DNA of 64,000 bases from Peptococcaceae bacterium CEB3. GTDB taxonomy: Bacteria > Bacillota > Desulfitobacteriia > Desulfitobacteriales > Desulfitobacteriaceae. Below, in pieces: positions 1 to 9,751 of this stretch. Numbering within the stretch: position 1 is the stretch's first letter; the number at the start of each line of letters is the position of its first letter. Under the pieces are notes generated by a model. It was not told the DNA's origin. It did not search any database and saw only the letters and a program-made list of their open reading frames with translations. Where the stretch lies: positions 124,001 through 188,000 of the forward strand of contig LDXJ01000062.1 in NCBI GenBank assembly GCA_001029295.1. The letters run 5' to 3'. The translations under genes and the position numbers were made by a program.

Positions 1-576
1 CGGGATACCGACAAACCTTTCCTCATGCCCGTTGAAGACGTCTTCACCATTACCGGCCGCGGAACTGTGGCTACCGGCAGGGTAGAGCGCGGTATGGTGA
101 AAGTCGGGGACGAAGTGGAGATCGTCGGCTTGACGGATGCGCCCCGCAAAACCGTGGTGACCGGGGTGGAAATGTTCCGCAAGCTGCTTGATCAAGCGCA
201 GGCGGGAGACAATATCGGCTGCTTGCTGCGCGGCGTGGAACGTAAGGACGTCGAACGCGGTCAGGTTCTGGCGAAGACGGGCAGCATCAAACCTCATACG
301 AAGTTCAGTGGCGAAGTCTACGTCTTGAGTAAGGAAGAGGGCGGACGCCATACGCCTTTCTTCAATAACTACCGGCCGCAGTTCTACTTCCGCACCACGG
401 ACGTGACCGGAGTCATCACTCTGCCCGAAGGGACGGAGATGATCATGCCGGGAGACCGGGTGACGATCAATGTGGAACTCATTACCCCGATCGCCATGGA
501 AGTGGGCCTGCGTTTCGCTATCCGTGAGGGCGGCCGCACAGTGGGCGCCGGAGTGGTTGCCAGCATCACCGAATAA
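1..576 (+). CDS. tuf: Elongation factor Tu, C-terminal part (5' end outside window)
   Basis: EF-Tu is the GTPase that delivers aminoacyl-tRNA to the ribosome. The frame is open from the first base, and about 191 residues are visible, roughly half of the usual ~400. The visible part starts at the end of the G domain ([12 protein letters not shown]) and covers beta-barrel domains II and III, with the family motifs [13 protein letters not shown] and FRTTDVTG and the C-terminal GRTVGAGVV. The GTP-binding motifs lie upstream of the window. It sits just before rpsJ, the usual end of the str operon. The stop is TAA at 574-576. Identity is certain from the sequence. Confidence 0.98.
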   Translation, partial: RDTDKPFLMPVEDVFTITGRGTVATGRVERGMVKVGDEVEIVGLTDAPRKTVVTGVEMFRKLLDQAQAGDNIGCLLRGVERKDVERGQVLAKTGSIKPHTKFSGEVYVLSKEEGGRHTPFFNNYRPQFYFRTTDVTGVITLPEGTEMIMPGDRVTINVELITPIAMEVGLRFAIREGGRTVGAGVVASITE

Positions 577-828
577 GGCCTGAAGAACCGCACGGTTCGG
601 TCAGGGAGTCTGTGACGAGAGTGCCGAAATCCGTGGCCAGCCCGGATTTCGGTTTCCCGGTTTGCGCGTTTGGGGAGTGCGGCGGTTTTCCCGGCCGCGC
701 GCAGCTCCCCCCGGCGCGGGGCTGGGAAAAAGTGAAGCGTAAAAGGTTGCCGGCACGGGGGCTCCGCCCGGACCGGGTAATTTTTACGCCATTTGCCCGC
801 TTGAGAGGGCTGAAGGAGGATGTTTATA
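577..828 (+). promoter_or_regulatory. tuf-rpsJ intergenic region with candidate leader hairpin
   Basis: This 252-base gap holds no convincing gene. Near its end, GCGTAAAA at 737-744 is complementary to TTTTACGC at 782-789, with GC-rich complementary segments between them, so a long imperfect hairpin can form just upstream of the rpsJ ribosome-binding site (AAGGAGGA, 813-820). There is no T-run after it, so it is more like a structured leader or mRNA-stabilising element of the S10 operon than a terminator. No clear -35/-10 pair was found. Confidence 0.35.
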
Positions 829-1134
829 ATGAGTCAAAAGATCCGCATTCGTTTAAAAGCGTTTGATCACAAAGCGCTGGACCAGTCGGCCGCTAAGATC
901 GTCGAGACGGCAAAACGGACCGGAGCGCAGGTGAGCGGTCCCATTCCTTTGCCCACGGAGAAAAATATCTACACGATTCTTCGTTCTCCGCACGTCAATA
1001 AAGATTCCCGTGAACAGTTTGAGATGAGAACACACAAGCGCCTGATTGACATTCTCGAGCCCACGTCGAAAACGGTTGATTCCCTTATGCGTCTGGATTT
1101 GCCGGCGGGGGTCGATATTGAGATCAAATTATAG
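829..1134 (+). CDS. rpsJ: 30S ribosomal protein S10
   Basis: S10 is a small-subunit head protein, and as NusE it is also part of transcription antitermination complexes. It has 101 residues, close to the usual 102, and opens with the typical [13 protein letters not shown]. The start is ATG 829 rather than the in-frame ATG 820, because AGGAGG at 814-819 lies at a good distance from 829 and touches 820. It is the first gene of the S10 operon and is separated from rplC by a 220-base gap that seems to carry its own promoter. Confidence 0.97.
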   Translation: MSQKIRIRLKAFDHKALDQSAAKIVETAKRTGAQVSGPIPLPTEKNIYTILRSPHVNKDSREQFEMRTHKRLIDILEPTSKTVDSLMRLDLPAGVDIEIKL

Positions 1135-1354
1135 GGGTGATTATTCGCCGGACGGGAAGTTTTCCTGGCATTGAAAAGGTATTTGTGCTACAATATGTGT
1201 GTTTGTGGTGTGAAACGCCCGGAGGCGTGGTTCCAAAATCCGGGCCGCGGTCAAACCCGAAAGGGCGGGCGTGGCACAGCTTCTGAGCGAAATAGAAACG
1301 CTCTCGTGCTCCGGAAAACTTCGGTGCACTTCAAAGCGTCAGGAGGTGGCATTC
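1135..1354 (+). promoter_or_regulatory. rpsJ-rplC spacer with extended -10 promoter and structured leader
   Basis: A TGC-TACAAT motif (1186-1194) fits an extended -10 promoter; no good -35 box is seen at 17 bases. The roughly 150 bases after it can fold: GAGCG at 1286-1290 pairs with CGCTC at 1299-1303, and GTGCTCCG near 1306 pairs with CGGTGCAC near 1322. Such a gap inside the S10 operon is unusual, since these genes are normally only tens of bases apart. Internal start and leader control are inferred. Confidence 0.4.
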
Positions 1355-1999
1355 GTGTCTAAAGGAATCTTGGGTAGGAAAGTCGGGATGACCCAAGTCT
1401 TCGTGGAAGGCGGGCATTTGATTCCCGTCACGGTTGTGGAGGCGGGACCTTGTTATGTCGTGCAGAAAAAAACAGCCGCAACTGACGGGTATAACGCCAT
1501 TCAAGTGGGTTTTGCGGAGAAAAGGGAGAGCTTGGCGAATAAGCCGGAGAAAGGCCATTTTCAAAAAGCTCAGCAGAAGCCGCTGCGTTTTCTCAGGGAG
1601 TTTAAAGTGTCTGCGGACGACCTGGAGCGCTACCAGTTAGGACAGGAGATCAAGGCGGACGTTTTTCAAAGCGGGGACAAGATCGATGTAGTGGGCATGT
1701 CCAGGGGAAAAGGCTTTGAAGGGATGATCAAGCGGCACGGCGCGCGGCGGGGCCCCATGAAACACGGGTCAAAATACCATCACCGGACAGGTTCGTTAGG
1801 CGCGAAGGGTCCGGCTCGTGTCTTTAAAGGACGCAAACTTCCCGGACGTATGGGCGGAGACCGGGTTACGGTGCAAAATCTCGAGATCGTCCGGGTTGAT
1901 GTGGATAAGAACATGGTCTTAGTCAAAGGGGCAGTTCCGGGGGCAAAAAAAGGATTGCTCATTCTTAAAGCCTCCGTCAAGGGCGTCAAGGCGAAGTAA
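1355..1999 (+). CDS. rplC: 50S ribosomal protein L3
   Basis: L3 is an early-assembling 23S rRNA-binding protein near the peptidyl transferase centre. The protein has 214 residues (family about 206-215) and begins [15 protein letters not shown], the canonical L3 opening. The central [13 protein letters not shown] and [11 protein letters not shown] motifs, which form the long internal loop, are present. The start is GTG 1355, preceded by AGGAGGTGG at 1341-1349; an in-frame upstream extension from 1271 has no family similarity and is not used. It is followed by rplD after 24 bases. Confidence 0.97.
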   Translation: MSKGILGRKVGMTQVFVEGGHLIPVTVVEAGPCYVVQKKTAATDGYNAIQVGFAEKRESLANKPEKGHFQKAQQKPLRFLREFKVSADDLERYQLGQEIKADVFQSGDKIDVVGMSRGKGFEGMIKRHGARRGPMKHGSKYHHRTGSLGAKGPARVFKGRKLPGRMGGDRVTVQNLEIVRVDVDKNMVLVKGAVPGAKKGLLILKASVKGVKAK

Positions 2000-2023
2000 C
2001 GCGAGAGAAAGGAGGAATCGGGC

Positions 2024-2647
2024 ATGCCTAAAGTTCAAGTGGTGAATATGCAAGGCGCTCCCGTCGGGGAGATGGACTTGAATGAAGATATCTTCGGAAT
2101 AAAACCTAACCAACACGCGGTGCATACGACGGTTGTCTCTCTCCTGGCCGGCCGGCGCAGCGGCAGCCAATCCGCTTTATTGCGCAGTGAAGTGCGCGGC
2201 GGCGGACGCAAGCCCTGGCGGCAGAAAGGAACGGGCAAGGCGCGCTCCGGCAGCACACGTTCGCCGATTTGGCGGGGCGGCGGAGTAGTATTCGCCCCTA
2301 AGCCTCGCAAGTACGGTTTCCAAGTGCCGAAGAAAGTACGGCGGCTGGCGTTGTGCTCCGCTCTCTCGGCCAAAGTTCAGCTGGACAATTTGATTGTGCT
2401 GGACCGGCTAAAGCTGGAGGAAGCGAAAACACGCGAGATGGTTAAAGTTCTGGAGGCCCTGAAAGCAGGGAAGAAGACCCTGGTTGTAACCGCTCAGAGC
2501 GACGAGACGGTGGGCCGCGCGGCGCGCAACATTGCCGGCGTGAAGACCACGCCGGTCCAGGGTTTGAACGTTTTCGATATTTTAAACCATGATGTTTTGG
2601 TCTTGACTCAAGAGGCCGTAGCGAAAGCGGAGGAGGTGTTTGCGTAA
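2024..2647 (+). CDS. rplD: 50S ribosomal protein L4
   Basis: L4 lines the ribosomal exit tunnel and, in some bacteria, represses the S10 operon. It has 207 residues and includes the tunnel-loop motif [16 protein letters not shown] and the following [17 protein letters not shown] lies just before ATG 2024. The stop TAA overlaps the rplW ATG by one base, which implies translational coupling. Length and motifs are normal. Confidence 0.97.
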   Translation: MPKVQVVNMQGAPVGEMDLNEDIFGIKPNQHAVHTTVVSLLAGRRSGSQSALLRSEVRGGGRKPWRQKGTGKARSGSTRSPIWRGGGVVFAPKPRKYGFQVPKKVRRLALCSALSAKVQLDNLIVLDRLKLEEAKTREMVKVLEALKAGKKTLVVTAQSDETVGRAARNIAGVKTTPVQGLNVFDILNHDVLVLTQEAVAKAEEVFA

Positions 2648-2934
2648 TGCGCGATGCACGTGATGTTCTCAGACGTCCGGTCATTTCCGAAAAGTCGGTG
2701 AACCTGTCGACTGAAAACAAATACTCCTTCTGGGTCGACCCGGCAGCCAATAAGATCGAGATCAAAAACGCGGTGGAAAAGATGTTTAAAGTGGGTGTGA
2801 CCGAAGTCCGTACCATGAATGTCAAAGGCCGCCTGAAACGGGTGGGCCGCCACAGCGGCAGAACCGCGGATCGAAAGAAGGCCATCGTGACCTTGAGACC
2901 CGGAGACACGATCGAAGGATTTGCCGGTCTCTAA
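2647..2934 (+). CDS. rplW: 50S ribosomal protein L23
   Basis: L23 sits at the tunnel exit and is the docking site for trigger factor and the signal recognition particle. It has 95 residues and shows [12 protein letters not shown] near the N-terminus, a flexible basic loop around residues 60-80 and the [11 protein letters not shown] segment typical of the family. Its ATG overlaps the rplD stop by one base, and its end comes shortly before the rplB ribosome-binding site. Confidence 0.96.
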   Translation: MRDARDVLRRPVISEKSVNLSTENKYSFWVDPAANKIEIKNAVEKMFKVGVTEVRTMNVKGRLKRVGRHSGRTADRKKAIVTLRPGDTIEGFAGL

Positions 2935-2959
2935 AGCGGATGCGAAGGGAGTGTTAGCC

Positions 2960-3787
2960 ATGCCGGTTAAAGCATTTAAACCAACCTCTCCGGGTCGGCG
3001 TCAGATGAGTGTCTCGACCTTCGAGGAAATTACGAAAATTGAACCCGAGCGTTCCCTGACCGAGCCTCTGCGCAAACGCGCCGGTCGCAACCAGCAAGGG
3101 CGTTTGACTGTAAGGCATAAGGGCGGGGGGCACAAACGTCTCTACCGGGTTATTGATTTTAAGCGCGGTAAAGACGGAGTCGCGGCCAAGGTCGCCGCGA
3201 TAGAATATGATCCCAACCGTTCTGCCAATATCGCCCTGCTCCATTATGCGGACGGTCTCAAAACTTACATTTTGGCTCCCAACGGCCTGCAGGTAGGTAT
3301 GACGGTCGTCTCTGGGGCGGATGCCGATATCAAGGTAGGAAACGCGTTACCCTTGAAGAATATCCCTCTGGGAACCCTTTTGCACAATATTGAGATGAAA
3401 CCGGGCAAAGGGGCTCAGCTGGTCAGGACAGCCGGCGGCTCCGCCCAATTGATGGCCAAGGAAGGGGCTTACGCCACCCTGCGCCTGCCTTCCGGAGAAA
3501 TGAGGCTTGTGCATCTGAATTGCCGGGCCACTATCGGTCAGGTCGGCAACCTTGAACACGAAAACATTCACCTCGGTAAAGCCGGGAGAACGCGCTGGCT
3601 GGGTATCAGACCGACGGTGCGCGGTTCGGTGATGAACCCCGTCGATCACCCTCACGGCGGAGGCGAGGGTCGCAACCCGATTGGGCGCAATCCTGTCACA
3701 CCTTGGGGCAAACCGGCCCTGGGTGCCAAGACTCGCAAGAAAAAGAATCCCACGAGTCGCTTTATTGTAAAGCGGCGAAGCAAGTAA
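2960..3787 (+). CDS. rplB: 50S ribosomal protein L2
   Basis: L2 is a primary 23S rRNA-binding protein required for subunit joining and peptidyl transferase activity. It has 275 residues, the family length, starting [17 protein letters not shown] and containing the highly conserved C-terminal [16 protein letters not shown] with the functionally important histidine. The start is ATG 2960, 25 bases past the rplW stop, with GAAGGGAG upstream; an in-frame ATG at 2921 lies inside rplW and is not used. Confidence 0.97.
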   Translation: MPVKAFKPTSPGRRQMSVSTFEEITKIEPERSLTEPLRKRAGRNQQGRLTVRHKGGGHKRLYRVIDFKRGKDGVAAKVAAIEYDPNRSANIALLHYADGLKTYILAPNGLQVGMTVVSGADADIKVGNALPLKNIPLGTLLHNIEMKPGKGAQLVRTAGGSAQLMAKEGAYATLRLPSGEMRLVHLNCRATIGQVGNLEHENIHLGKAGRTRWLGIRPTVRGSVMNPVDHPHGGGEGRNPIGRNPVTPWGKPALGAKTRKKKNPTSRFIVKRRSK

Positions 3788-3817
3788 GCTTTATGTCAGC
3801 CGAAAGGAGGCCCAGGA

Positions 3818-4099
3818 ATGAGCAGATCCCTTAAAAAAGGACCCTACGCGCAAGCCCGGCTGTTGCAACGGGTGGAAGCGATGAATCAATCAGGTGAAAA
3901 GCGCGTCCTCAAGACATGGTCCCGGCGTTCGACCATCTACCCTCAGATGGTAGGGCATACGATTGCCGTTCATGACGGCCGTAAGCATATTCCCATCTAT
4001 CTGACCGAAGACATGGTGGGACACAAGCTGGGTGAGTTCGCACCGACCCGCACCTTTAAGGGCCATGCCGGCAGTGAAAAATCAAGCGGGCTACGTTAA
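3818..4099 (+). CDS. rpsS: 30S ribosomal protein S19
   Basis: S19 binds 16S rRNA in the head with S13 and contacts the A-site tRNA region. It has 93 residues and begins SRSLKKGPY, followed by [28 protein letters not shown], the family signature region (two parts of it named here). The C-terminus KSSGLR is slightly shorter than in some relatives. AAAGGAGG stands 9-10 bases before the ATG. Confidence 0.97.
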   Translation: MSRSLKKGPYAQARLLQRVEAMNQSGEKRVLKTWSRRSTIYPQMVGHTIAVHDGRKHIPIYLTEDMVGHKLGEFAPTRTFKGHAGSEKSSGLR

Positions 4100-4117
4100 T
4101 CTGGAGGAGGTATTGGA

Positions 4118-4459
4118 ATGCAAGCCAAAGCGATTGCCAAATATGTGCGTGTCTCTCCTCGCAAGGTGCGCCAGGTCGTCGATCTGATACGCGGCAAGAA
4201 AGTTCCCGAGGCCTTGGCCATCCTCCGCTTTACTCCGAAAGGATCGACGGAGCCGGTGACGAAAGTCCTCAAGTCAGCCGTGGCCAATGCGGAGCATAAT
4301 CTGGAAATGAACCCGGACGAACTTTTTGTCACCCGGATTTACGTGGACCAGGGACCGACTATAAAGAGGATTAAACCGCGAGCTATGGGCCGGGCGGATC
4401 AAATCCGCAAACGGGGCAGTCACATTACCGTGGTGGTCGGCGACAATAAGGAGGACTAG
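4118..4459 (+). CDS. rplV: 50S ribosomal protein L22
   Basis: L22 spans domains of 23S rRNA, and its beta-hairpin lines the exit tunnel beside L4, a region linked to macrolide resistance. It has 113 residues, starting with [25 protein letters not shown] (beginning and end quoted in part), and has the [16 protein letters not shown] hairpin near residue 90. GGAGGAGG precedes ATG 4118. Only three bases separate it from rpsC. Confidence 0.97.
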   Translation: MQAKAIAKYVRVSPRKVRQVVDLIRGKKVPEALAILRFTPKGSTEPVTKVLKSAVANAEHNLEMNPDELFVTRIYVDQGPTIKRIKPRAMGRADQIRKRGSHITVVVGDNKED

Positions 4460-4462
4460 GCG

Positions 4463-5122
4463 ATGGGTCAAAAAGTTAATCCGAAAGGCTTTCGCGTCGG
4501 AATCATCCGTGATTGGGAAGGCCGTTGGTATGCCGGTAAGAATTACTCGGAACTCCTGCATGAGGACCTGAAAGTCCGCAACTTCATCAAGAAGAAATTG
4601 TTCCAGGCCGGGGTGCCAAAGGTGGAAATTGAACGCGCGGCCAATCGGGTCAAGGTCTCCGTCCATGCCGCCAAACCGGGGATCGTTATCGGCAGGGGCG
4701 GGGTCGAAGTCGAAAACCTGCGTAAACAGTTGGAAAGGCTGACCGGGAAACAGGTCTCCGTCAACATCGTGGAAGTGAAAAAGCCCGAGCTGGATGCCCA
4801 ACTCGTGGCCGAGAGCGTGGCTCAGCAGTTAGAAAAGAGGATCTCTTTCCGCCGGGCGATGAAACAGACCGTTGGCCGTACCATGCGCCAGGGTGCCCAA
4901 GGGATCAAGATTTCCTGCGCCGGGCGTTTGGCCGGAGCGGAAATAGCCCGGACGGAGTGGTATAACGAGGGAAAGGTGCCCCTTCATACTTTGCGCGCCG
5001 ATATTGACTACGGTTTTGCCGAAGCGAATACGACCTATGGCAAAATTGGCGTTAAAGTCTGGATCTACAAAGGAGAAATTCTTCCCGCCAAGAAAGTCTC
5101 TCAGGTGGAAGGAGGAAAATAG
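4463..5122 (+). CDS. rpsC: 30S ribosomal protein S3
   Basis: S3 forms part of the mRNA entry channel with helicase activity. It has 219 residues with the N-terminal [14 protein letters not shown], a KH type II domain containing the GIVIGRGG loop around residue 75, and the C-terminal S3 domain with [17 protein letters not shown] overlaps the end of rplV. The rplP ATG starts directly after the stop, so the two are translated in a coupled way. Confidence 0.97.
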   Translation: MGQKVNPKGFRVGIIRDWEGRWYAGKNYSELLHEDLKVRNFIKKKLFQAGVPKVEIERAANRVKVSVHAAKPGIVIGRGGVEVENLRKQLERLTGKQVSVNIVEVKKPELDAQLVAESVAQQLEKRISFRRAMKQTVGRTMRQGAQGIKISCAGRLAGAEIARTEWYNEGKVPLHTLRADIDYGFAEANTTYGKIGVKVWIYKGEILPAKKVSQVEGGK

Positions 5123-5560
5123 ATGCTTGTTCCAACCAGAGTAAAACACCGGAAACAACACCGCGGGCGTATGAGAGGGAAAGCAACCCGCGGCAATACC
5201 GTGACCTTTGGCGAATTCGGTCTGGCAGCTCTGGAACCCGCCTGGATTACCAATCGGCAGATCGAGGCGGCCCGAATCGCCATGACCCGTTACATCAAAC
5301 GGGGCGGTCAAGTGTGGATTAAGATTTTCCCGGATAAACCGATTACCGCGAAGCCGGCGGAGACCCGCATGGGCAGCGGCAAGGGAGCGCCGGAGTATTG
5401 GGTGGCGGTTGTCAAGCCCGGACGCGTGATGTTTGAACTGGCCGGCATTCCGGAAGAGGTGGCCCGCGAGGCCTTGCGGCTGGCAGCTCATAAACTTCCG
5501 ATTAAATGCCAAATCGTGCGCCACGAGGAGCTCGAAGGGGGTGGCGCGGATGAAAAGTAA
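5123..5560 (+). CDS. rplP: 50S ribosomal protein L16
   Basis: L16 helps position the A-site tRNA acceptor arm and organises the central protuberance. It has 145 residues, starting [18 protein letters not shown], with the conserved [12 protein letters not shown] and [19 protein letters not shown]. It follows rpsC with no gap (GGAGG overlaps the end of rpsC), and its last 11 bases overlap the start of rpmC. Confidence 0.97.
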   Translation: MLVPTRVKHRKQHRGRMRGKATRGNTVTFGEFGLAALEPAWITNRQIEAARIAMTRYIKRGGQVWIKIFPDKPITAKPAETRMGSGKGAPEYWVAVVKPGRVMFELAGIPEEVAREALRLAAHKLPIKCQIVRHEELEGGGADEK

Positions 5561-5753
5561 GGAATTCCGTGATCTGACGGATGAAGAGGTCTTAAAGAAA
5601 ATCGATGAGCTCAAAACGGAACTGTTTAATTTGCGTTTTCAACTGGCCACCGGACAACTTGACAATTTCATGCGCATCCGTGAAGTGCGCAAGGGCATTG
5701 CCCGAGGGCAGACAATTCTCCGCGAGCGCGAACTGAACATCGAACGCGTTTAG
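5550..5753 (+). CDS. rpmC: 50S ribosomal protein L29
   Basis: L29 is a small helical protein near the tunnel exit, next to L23. It has 67 residues, starting [21 protein letters not shown], with the family pattern [16 protein letters not shown]. The start at ATG 5550 lies inside the end of rplP, with GAAGGGGGTGG before it. A longer in-frame extension into rplP is not supported by homology. Confidence 0.95.
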   Translation: MKSKEFRDLTDEEVLKKIDELKTELFNLRFQLATGQLDNFMRIREVRKGIARGQTILRERELNIERV

Positions 5754-5775
5754 GCTGGGAAAGGAGGATACACGA

Positions 5776-6036
5776 GTGGAAAGAAACCAACGTAAAACCC
5801 GGATCGGCAAGGTCGTTAGCGATAAAATGGAAAAGACGGTGGTCGTGGCGGTTGAGATCAAAGAGCGTCATCCGATCTACAAACGCACGATTGCTCACAC
5901 AAAAAGGTTTCACGCTCATGACGAAAACAACTCCGCTCATGTCGGGGATACTGTTGTCATCATGGAAACCCGCCCGCTCAGCAAGAGCAAGAGGTGGCGT
6001 GTCGTTGAGGTCACGGAAAGAGCGGTCGTTCTCTAA
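5776..6036 (+). CDS. rpsQ: 30S ribosomal protein S17
   Basis: S17 is a primary 16S rRNA-binding OB-fold protein. It has 86 residues, starting [21 protein letters not shown], with TKRFHAHDE and the late motif [20 protein letters not shown]. It starts with GTG 5776 behind AAAGGAGGA, 22 bases after rpmC. Length and motifs are typical for Firmicutes. Confidence 0.96.
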   Translation: MERNQRKTRIGKVVSDKMEKTVVVAVEIKERHPIYKRTIAHTKRFHAHDENNSAHVGDTVVIMETRPLSKSKRWRVVEVTERAVVL

Positions 6037-6072
6037 TAGGCGCAGCAGCACAGGAAAGGGGGTCCTAAAGGG

Positions 6073-6441
6073 ATGATCCAGGTCCAGACGACACTCAAGG
6101 TCGGAGATAACACCGGAGCGAAGAAGGTCATGTGCATCCGGGTGTTGGGTGGTTCATTCAGGCGTTACGCCTCGGTCGGCGATATCATCGTCGTTGCGGT
6201 GAAAGAAGCAACACCAGGCGGCGTTGTCAAAAAAGGAGAGGTCGCAAGAGCCGTGGTTGTGCGGACCACGAAGGAAATCAGGCGAGCGGACGGTTCGTAC
6301 ATCCGCTTCAGCGAAAACGCGGCCGTTCTCATTAAAGACGACAAGAGCCCGCGGGGTACACGTATCTTTGGCCCGGTGGCCCGCGAACTGCGCGACCGGG
6401 ATTTCATGAAGATTATCTCTCTGGCCCCGGAAGTGATCTAA
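6073..6441 (+). CDS. rplN: 50S ribosomal protein L14
   Basis: L14 contacts 16S rRNA at an intersubunit bridge and is the target of the silencing factor RsfS. It has exactly 122 residues, the family length, starting [21 protein letters not shown] (abridged by family usage) and containing [15 protein letters not shown] and the end motif [21 protein letters not shown] precedes the ATG. Confidence 0.97.
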   Translation: MIQVQTTLKVGDNTGAKKVMCIRVLGGSFRRYASVGDIIVVAVKEATPGGVVKKGEVARAVVVRTTKEIRRADGSYIRFSENAAVLIKDDKSPRGTRIFGPVARELRDRDFMKIISLAPEVI

Positions 6442-6470
6442 AGAACGTATGGCAGCGGAGGTGAAGTAAA

Positions 6471-6806
6471 GTGGCCGCAGTAAGGCAAAAGATGCATGTG
6501 CGAAAGGGCGACACGGTGATGGTGATTACCGGCAAAGATGTCGGCAGAAAAGGGAAAGTCCTGCAGGTGCTGCCGAAAAAGGGCCGGGTGGTCGTGGAGA
6601 AGGTTAATATTGTAAAACGTCATACACGCCCGTCACAAAGCATGCCGCAGGGGGGTATTTTGGAAAAAGAGGCCCCCATCGCGAGTTCCAATGTCATGCT
6701 CTACTGTCCGGAGTGCAATTCCGTGACGCGTTTAAGGGTGAAGATGACGGATTCCGGCAAGGTACGGGTTTGTACTAAGTGCGGTATGAATTTGCCGGAA
6801 AAATAG
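6471..6806 (+). CDS. rplX: 50S ribosomal protein L24
   Basis: L24 initiates 50S assembly by binding the 5' domain of 23S rRNA. It has 111 residues with an N-terminal KOW motif (KGDTVMVITGKDVGRKGKVL) and the conserved VNIVKRHTRPS. The C-terminal part carries two CxxC pairs (CPECN, CTKCG), seen in many Gram-positive L24 proteins and consistent with a zinc ribbon. The start is GTG 6471 with GGAGGTG upstream. Confidence 0.96.
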   Translation: MAAVRQKMHVRKGDTVMVITGKDVGRKGKVLQVLPKKGRVVVEKVNIVKRHTRPSQSMPQGGILEKEAPIASSNVMLYCPECNSVTRLRVKMTDSGKVRVCTKCGMNLPEK

Positions 6807-6830
6807 ATTAGGGCGAAAGGAGGGACCTAG

Positions 6831-7370
6831 GTGGCTCGCCAAAAAGAACGGTACACCAGCGAAATAGCTCCCGCTTTGCAGCAGAAGTTTGCTTATAAAA
6901 ATGTCATGCAGATTCCGAAGATGGAAAAGATCGTGATCAACGTGGGCGTGGGGGAAAACATTCAAAACTCCAAGGCCATCGACGCGGCAGTCGGTGATCT
7001 GACAAAGATCAGCGGGCAGCGCCCGATTGTCACCCGGGCCAAGAAGTCGATAGCAGCCTTCAAGCTTCGGGCCGGAATGGCTATCGGAACGAAGGTAACC
7101 CTGCGCGGGGACCGGATGTACGAATTCATGGACCGGATTTTGAACGTCGCTTTGCCCCGGGTCCGGGATTTCCGCGGGGTTTCCGCCAAGTCCTTCGATG
7201 GGCGCGGGAATTACACCTTGGGCTTAAAGGAGCAGATTATTTTTCCGGAGATCGAGTACGACAAGATTGATAAGATCCGGGGTATGAACGTTGTCTTTGT
7301 CACGACGGCTCAAACCGACGAAGAAGCGCGCGAATTGCTGCGCCTGTTCGGTATGCCGTTCCACGAATAG
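6831..7370 (+). CDS. rplE: 50S ribosomal protein L5
   Basis: L5 binds 5S rRNA and contacts the P-site tRNA. It has 179 residues, the family length, with [13 protein letters not shown] near residue 30, the [19 protein letters not shown] segment and [11 protein letters not shown] near the end. It starts with GTG 6831 after AAAGGAGGG. It lies between rplX and the zinc-type S14 gene, as in other Firmicutes. Confidence 0.97.
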   Translation: MARQKERYTSEIAPALQQKFAYKNVMQIPKMEKIVINVGVGENIQNSKAIDAAVGDLTKISGQRPIVTRAKKSIAAFKLRAGMAIGTKVTLRGDRMYEFMDRILNVALPRVRDFRGVSAKSFDGRGNYTLGLKEQIIFPEIEYDKIDKIRGMNVVFVTTAQTDEEARELLRLFGMPFHE

Positions 7371-7387
7371 GGGAGGGGGTCGAAAGC

Positions 7388-7573
7388 GTGGCTAAGAAGT
7401 CAATGATCGTTCGTCAATTGAAGGAACCGTCATTTAAAGTGCGTGTCCATAATCGCTGCAAAATTTGTGGCCGTCCCCATGCTTACATGCGCAAATTTGG
7501 GATTTGCCGGATCTGTTTCCGGGAATTGGCCTATAAAGGCGAGCTTCCCGGAATTACGAAAGCCAGCTGGTAG
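7388..7573 (+). CDS. rpsZ: 30S ribosomal protein S14, zinc-binding type
   Basis: This is the short S14 (61 residues), with two CxxC pairs (CKICGR and CRICFRE) that hold zinc; the zinc-independent form is about 89 residues and lacks them. S14 is needed late in 30S head assembly. It starts with GTG 7388 after GGGGAGGGGG, 18 bases past rplE, in the normal spc operon position. Confidence 0.97.
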   Translation: MAKKSMIVRQLKEPSFKVRVHNRCKICGRPHAYMRKFGICRICFRELAYKGELPGITKASW

Positions 7574-7601
7574 GCCACTGTAAGGAAGGGGGAAGATTCC
7601 A

Positions 7602-8000
7602 GTGTCAATGTCAGATCCTATCGCCGATTTCTTGACCAGGATTCGCAACGCGGGTTTGGTTTATCACGATAAAGTCGAAATTCCCGCCTCGCGGATTAAA
7701 AAAGATATCGCGGAACTGATGAAAGCGGAAGGCTTAATCAAAGACGTGGAAACGATTCAGGACGACAAGCAGGGTGTGATCCGGCTATACTTGAAATACG
7801 GCCCCAATCGGGAACGCGTCATCAGCGGCTTGAAACGCATCAGCCGGCCGGGGTTGCGGGTGTACGCCAAGAAAGATGAGGTTCCCAAGGTACTCGGCGG
7901 CCTGGGCATCGCCGTGATCTCCACGTCCAAGGGAATTATGTCAGACAAACAGGCGCGTAAGGAAGGCTTGGGCGGAGAAGTCGTTTGCTATATCTGGTAA
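7602..8000 (+). CDS. rpsH: 30S ribosomal protein S8
   Basis: S8 binds the central domain of 16S rRNA and in many bacteria represses the spc operon. It has 132 residues from GTG 7602 with [14 protein letters not shown] at the start and the closing GGEVVCYIW, both family hallmarks. An ATG six bases downstream is possible, but GGAAGGGGGA (7583-7592) is better spaced for the GTG. Confidence 0.97.
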   Translation: MSMSDPIADFLTRIRNAGLVYHDKVEIPASRIKKDIAELMKAEGLIKDVETIQDDKQGVIRLYLKYGPNRERVISGLKRISRPGLRVYAKKDEVPKVLGGLGIAVISTSKGIMSDKQARKEGLGGEVVCYIW

Positions 8001-8039
8001 GTTGAGGGAGCTATGGACTATAAGACGGAGGTGCAGTGA

Positions 8040-8594
8040 ATGTCCAGAATTGGCAAGCTGCCCATTGGCATTCCCAACGGTGTGGTGGTCAAAATTGAGG
8101 GCAACGCGGTCACGGTGCAGGGACCGAAAGGGTCTTTGACGAGGGAGTTGCATCCGTCCATCCATCTGGCTGTGGAAAACGGGCAAATTCTTGTGACACG
8201 TTCCAGCGACGAGCCTGCGGACCGTTCTTTGCATGGGCTGACCAGGTCTCTCGTGGCCAACATGGTCCAAGGGGTTACCAACGGTTTCAGCAAAGGGCTG
8301 GAATTGGTGGGTGTCGGCTACCGGGCGGCGAAGCAGGGGAATAAGCTGGTCTTAACGGTGGGCAAATCCCATCCGGTGGAGCTGACACCGAGCGAAGGCA
8401 TTGAAATTGAAGTGCCCGCTCCGACGAAGATCCTGGTCAAAGGGATGGACAAGGAGAAAGTGGGCGCCTTTGCGGCAACCGTGCGCACACAGCGGGAGCC
8501 GGAACCTTACAAGGGCAAAGGAATCAAGTACGAGAACGAAGTGATTCGCCGCAAGGTCGGCAAGACGGGTAGCAAGAAAGGCGCCAAGAAATAG
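8040..8594 (+). CDS. rplF: 50S ribosomal protein L6
   Basis: L6 has two related domains and supports the sarcin-ricin loop and factor binding. It has 184 residues, starting [14 protein letters not shown], with [19 protein letters not shown] in the middle and the conserved [13 protein letters not shown] near the end, followed by a lysine-rich tail. A 39-base gap carrying GGAGGTG separates it from rpsH. Confidence 0.97.
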   Translation: MSRIGKLPIGIPNGVVVKIEGNAVTVQGPKGSLTRELHPSIHLAVENGQILVTRSSDEPADRSLHGLTRSLVANMVQGVTNGFSKGLELVGVGYRAAKQGNKLVLTVGKSHPVELTPSEGIEIEVPAPTKILVKGMDKEKVGAFAATVRTQREPEPYKGKGIKYENEVIRRKVGKTGSKKGAKK

Positions 8595-8636
8595 GGCAAG
8601 AGGTATGGCGTTTGCCCGGGAAAGGAGCGAGTTTCG

Positions 8637-9005
8637 TTGAGAAAAACCGTTGATCGCCAGGTGATTCGCAAACACAAGCATACCAGGGTGCGCAAGACGG
8701 TGGCTGGAACGGCCGAACGCCCGCGTCTGGCCGTGTTCCGCAGCCTCAATCATATTTATGCTCAGGTCATTGATGACGCTCTGGGGGCGACCCTCGCGGC
8801 GGCCTCTTCCCTGGACGCGGAGTTTAAAGGGGCGAAATTGTCCGGGGGCAATGTCGAGGGCGCTCAGAAAGTGGGCGAACTTGTTGGCAGGAGAGCCCAG
8901 GAAAAAGGAATAGGGCAAGTGGTCTTCGACCGGGGCGGATATATTTACCAGGGACGGGTCGCGGCATTGGCCGCCGGAGCGCGCGAAGGCGGATTGAACT
9001 TCTGA
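8637..9005 (+). CDS. rplR: 50S ribosomal protein L18
   Basis: L18 carries 5S rRNA into the 50S subunit together with L5. It has 122 residues with the basic N-terminal arm and the motifs [20 protein letters not shown] and [18 protein letters not shown]. It starts with TTG 8637 nine bases behind AAAGGAG (8621-8627); no ATG or GTG fits the family start better. Confidence 0.96.
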   Translation: MRKTVDRQVIRKHKHTRVRKTVAGTAERPRLAVFRSLNHIYAQVIDDALGATLAAASSLDAEFKGAKLSGGNVEGAQKVGELVGRRAQEKGIGQVVFDRGGYIYQGRVAALAAGAREGGLNF

Positions 9006-9039
9006 GCAAAGTATGAGAAAGGTAAAGGAGGGAAAATCA

Positions 9040-9540
9040 TTGGCGAAAATCGATGCGAGTAAGCTGGAACTGACGGAAAAAGTAGTGCATATCGCCCGGG
9101 TCGCGAAAGTCGTGAAAGGCGGGCGCCGCTTCAGCTTCAGTGCTCTCGTGGTTGTCGGGGACGGGCAGGGCCATGTCGGCGCCGGTCTGGGCAAGGCCGG
9201 AGAAGTTCCCGAGGCCATTCGCAAAGGGATTGAAGATGCCAAGAAGAGTCTGATTTTGATTCCGCTGACGGGGACGACGATACCGCATTCGATCGTAGGG
9301 GTGTTCGGGGCCGGTGAGGTCCTGCTCAAACCGGCTTCAGCCGGTACGGGTGTCATAGCCGGGGGTGCGGTTAGGGCGGTCTTAGAAGCGGCCGGGGTGC
9401 AGGATATTCTCACGAAATCATTGGGTTCCGCCAACCCGCACAATATGGTGAATGCGACTATGGCGGGCCTGACCGCCCTGAAACGGGTGGAAGAGGTGGC
9501 CAAACTCCGCGGCAAGACTGTGGAAGAAATCCTGGGTTAG
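9040..9540 (+). CDS. rpsE: 30S ribosomal protein S5
   Basis: S5 acts at the mRNA entrance and in decoding fidelity. It has 166 residues with an N-terminal double-stranded-RNA-binding-like domain ([16 protein letters not shown]) and the C-terminal S5 domain ([16 protein letters not shown]). The start is taken as TTG 9040, preceded by AAAGGAGGG; an ATG at 9013 is in frame but has that ribosome-binding site inside it. Confidence 0.96.
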   Translation: MAKIDASKLELTEKVVHIARVAKVVKGGRRFSFSALVVVGDGQGHVGAGLGKAGEVPEAIRKGIEDAKKSLILIPLTGTTIPHSIVGVFGAGEVLLKPASAGTGVIAGGAVRAVLEAAGVQDILTKSLGSANPHNMVNATMAGLTALKRVEEVAKLRGKTVEEILG

Positions 9541-9551
9541 GAGGGTTAGCC

Positions 9552-9734
9552 GTGAAGATTAAAGTGACACTTGTCAGAAGTGCGATCAGCCATCCGCAGA
9601 AACAGCGCTCGGTTCTCCGATCTTTGGGACTGGGCAAAGTTGGCTCCAGCGCGATTCATGCGGATACGCCTTCTATCCAAGGCATGATCCGCAAGTGTGC
9701 CCATCTGGTGTCCGTTGAACAAATCGCCGAGTAA
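9552..9734 (+). CDS. rpmD: 50S ribosomal protein L30
   Basis: L30 is a small 23S rRNA-binding protein. It has 60 residues, the family length, with [24 protein letters not shown] (in part) and the late [14 protein letters not shown]. It starts with GTG 9552, with TAGGAGGG overlapping the end of rpsE, and is 17 bases before rplO. Confidence 0.95.
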   Translation: MKIKVTLVRSAISHPQKQRSVLRSLGLGKVGSSAIHADTPSIQGMIRKCAHLVSVEQIAE

Positions 9735-9751
9735 GGAGGTGTTTTACGAGC

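Noticed and set aside
612-866. 84-codon frame between tuf and rpsJ
   Set aside because: It overlaps the rpsJ start, includes the leader hairpin, and has a random-looking composition.
4829-5614. Antisense frame of 261 codons opposite rpsC-rplP-rpmC
   Set aside because: Shadow of conserved ribosomal genes with no ribosome-binding site or family similarity.
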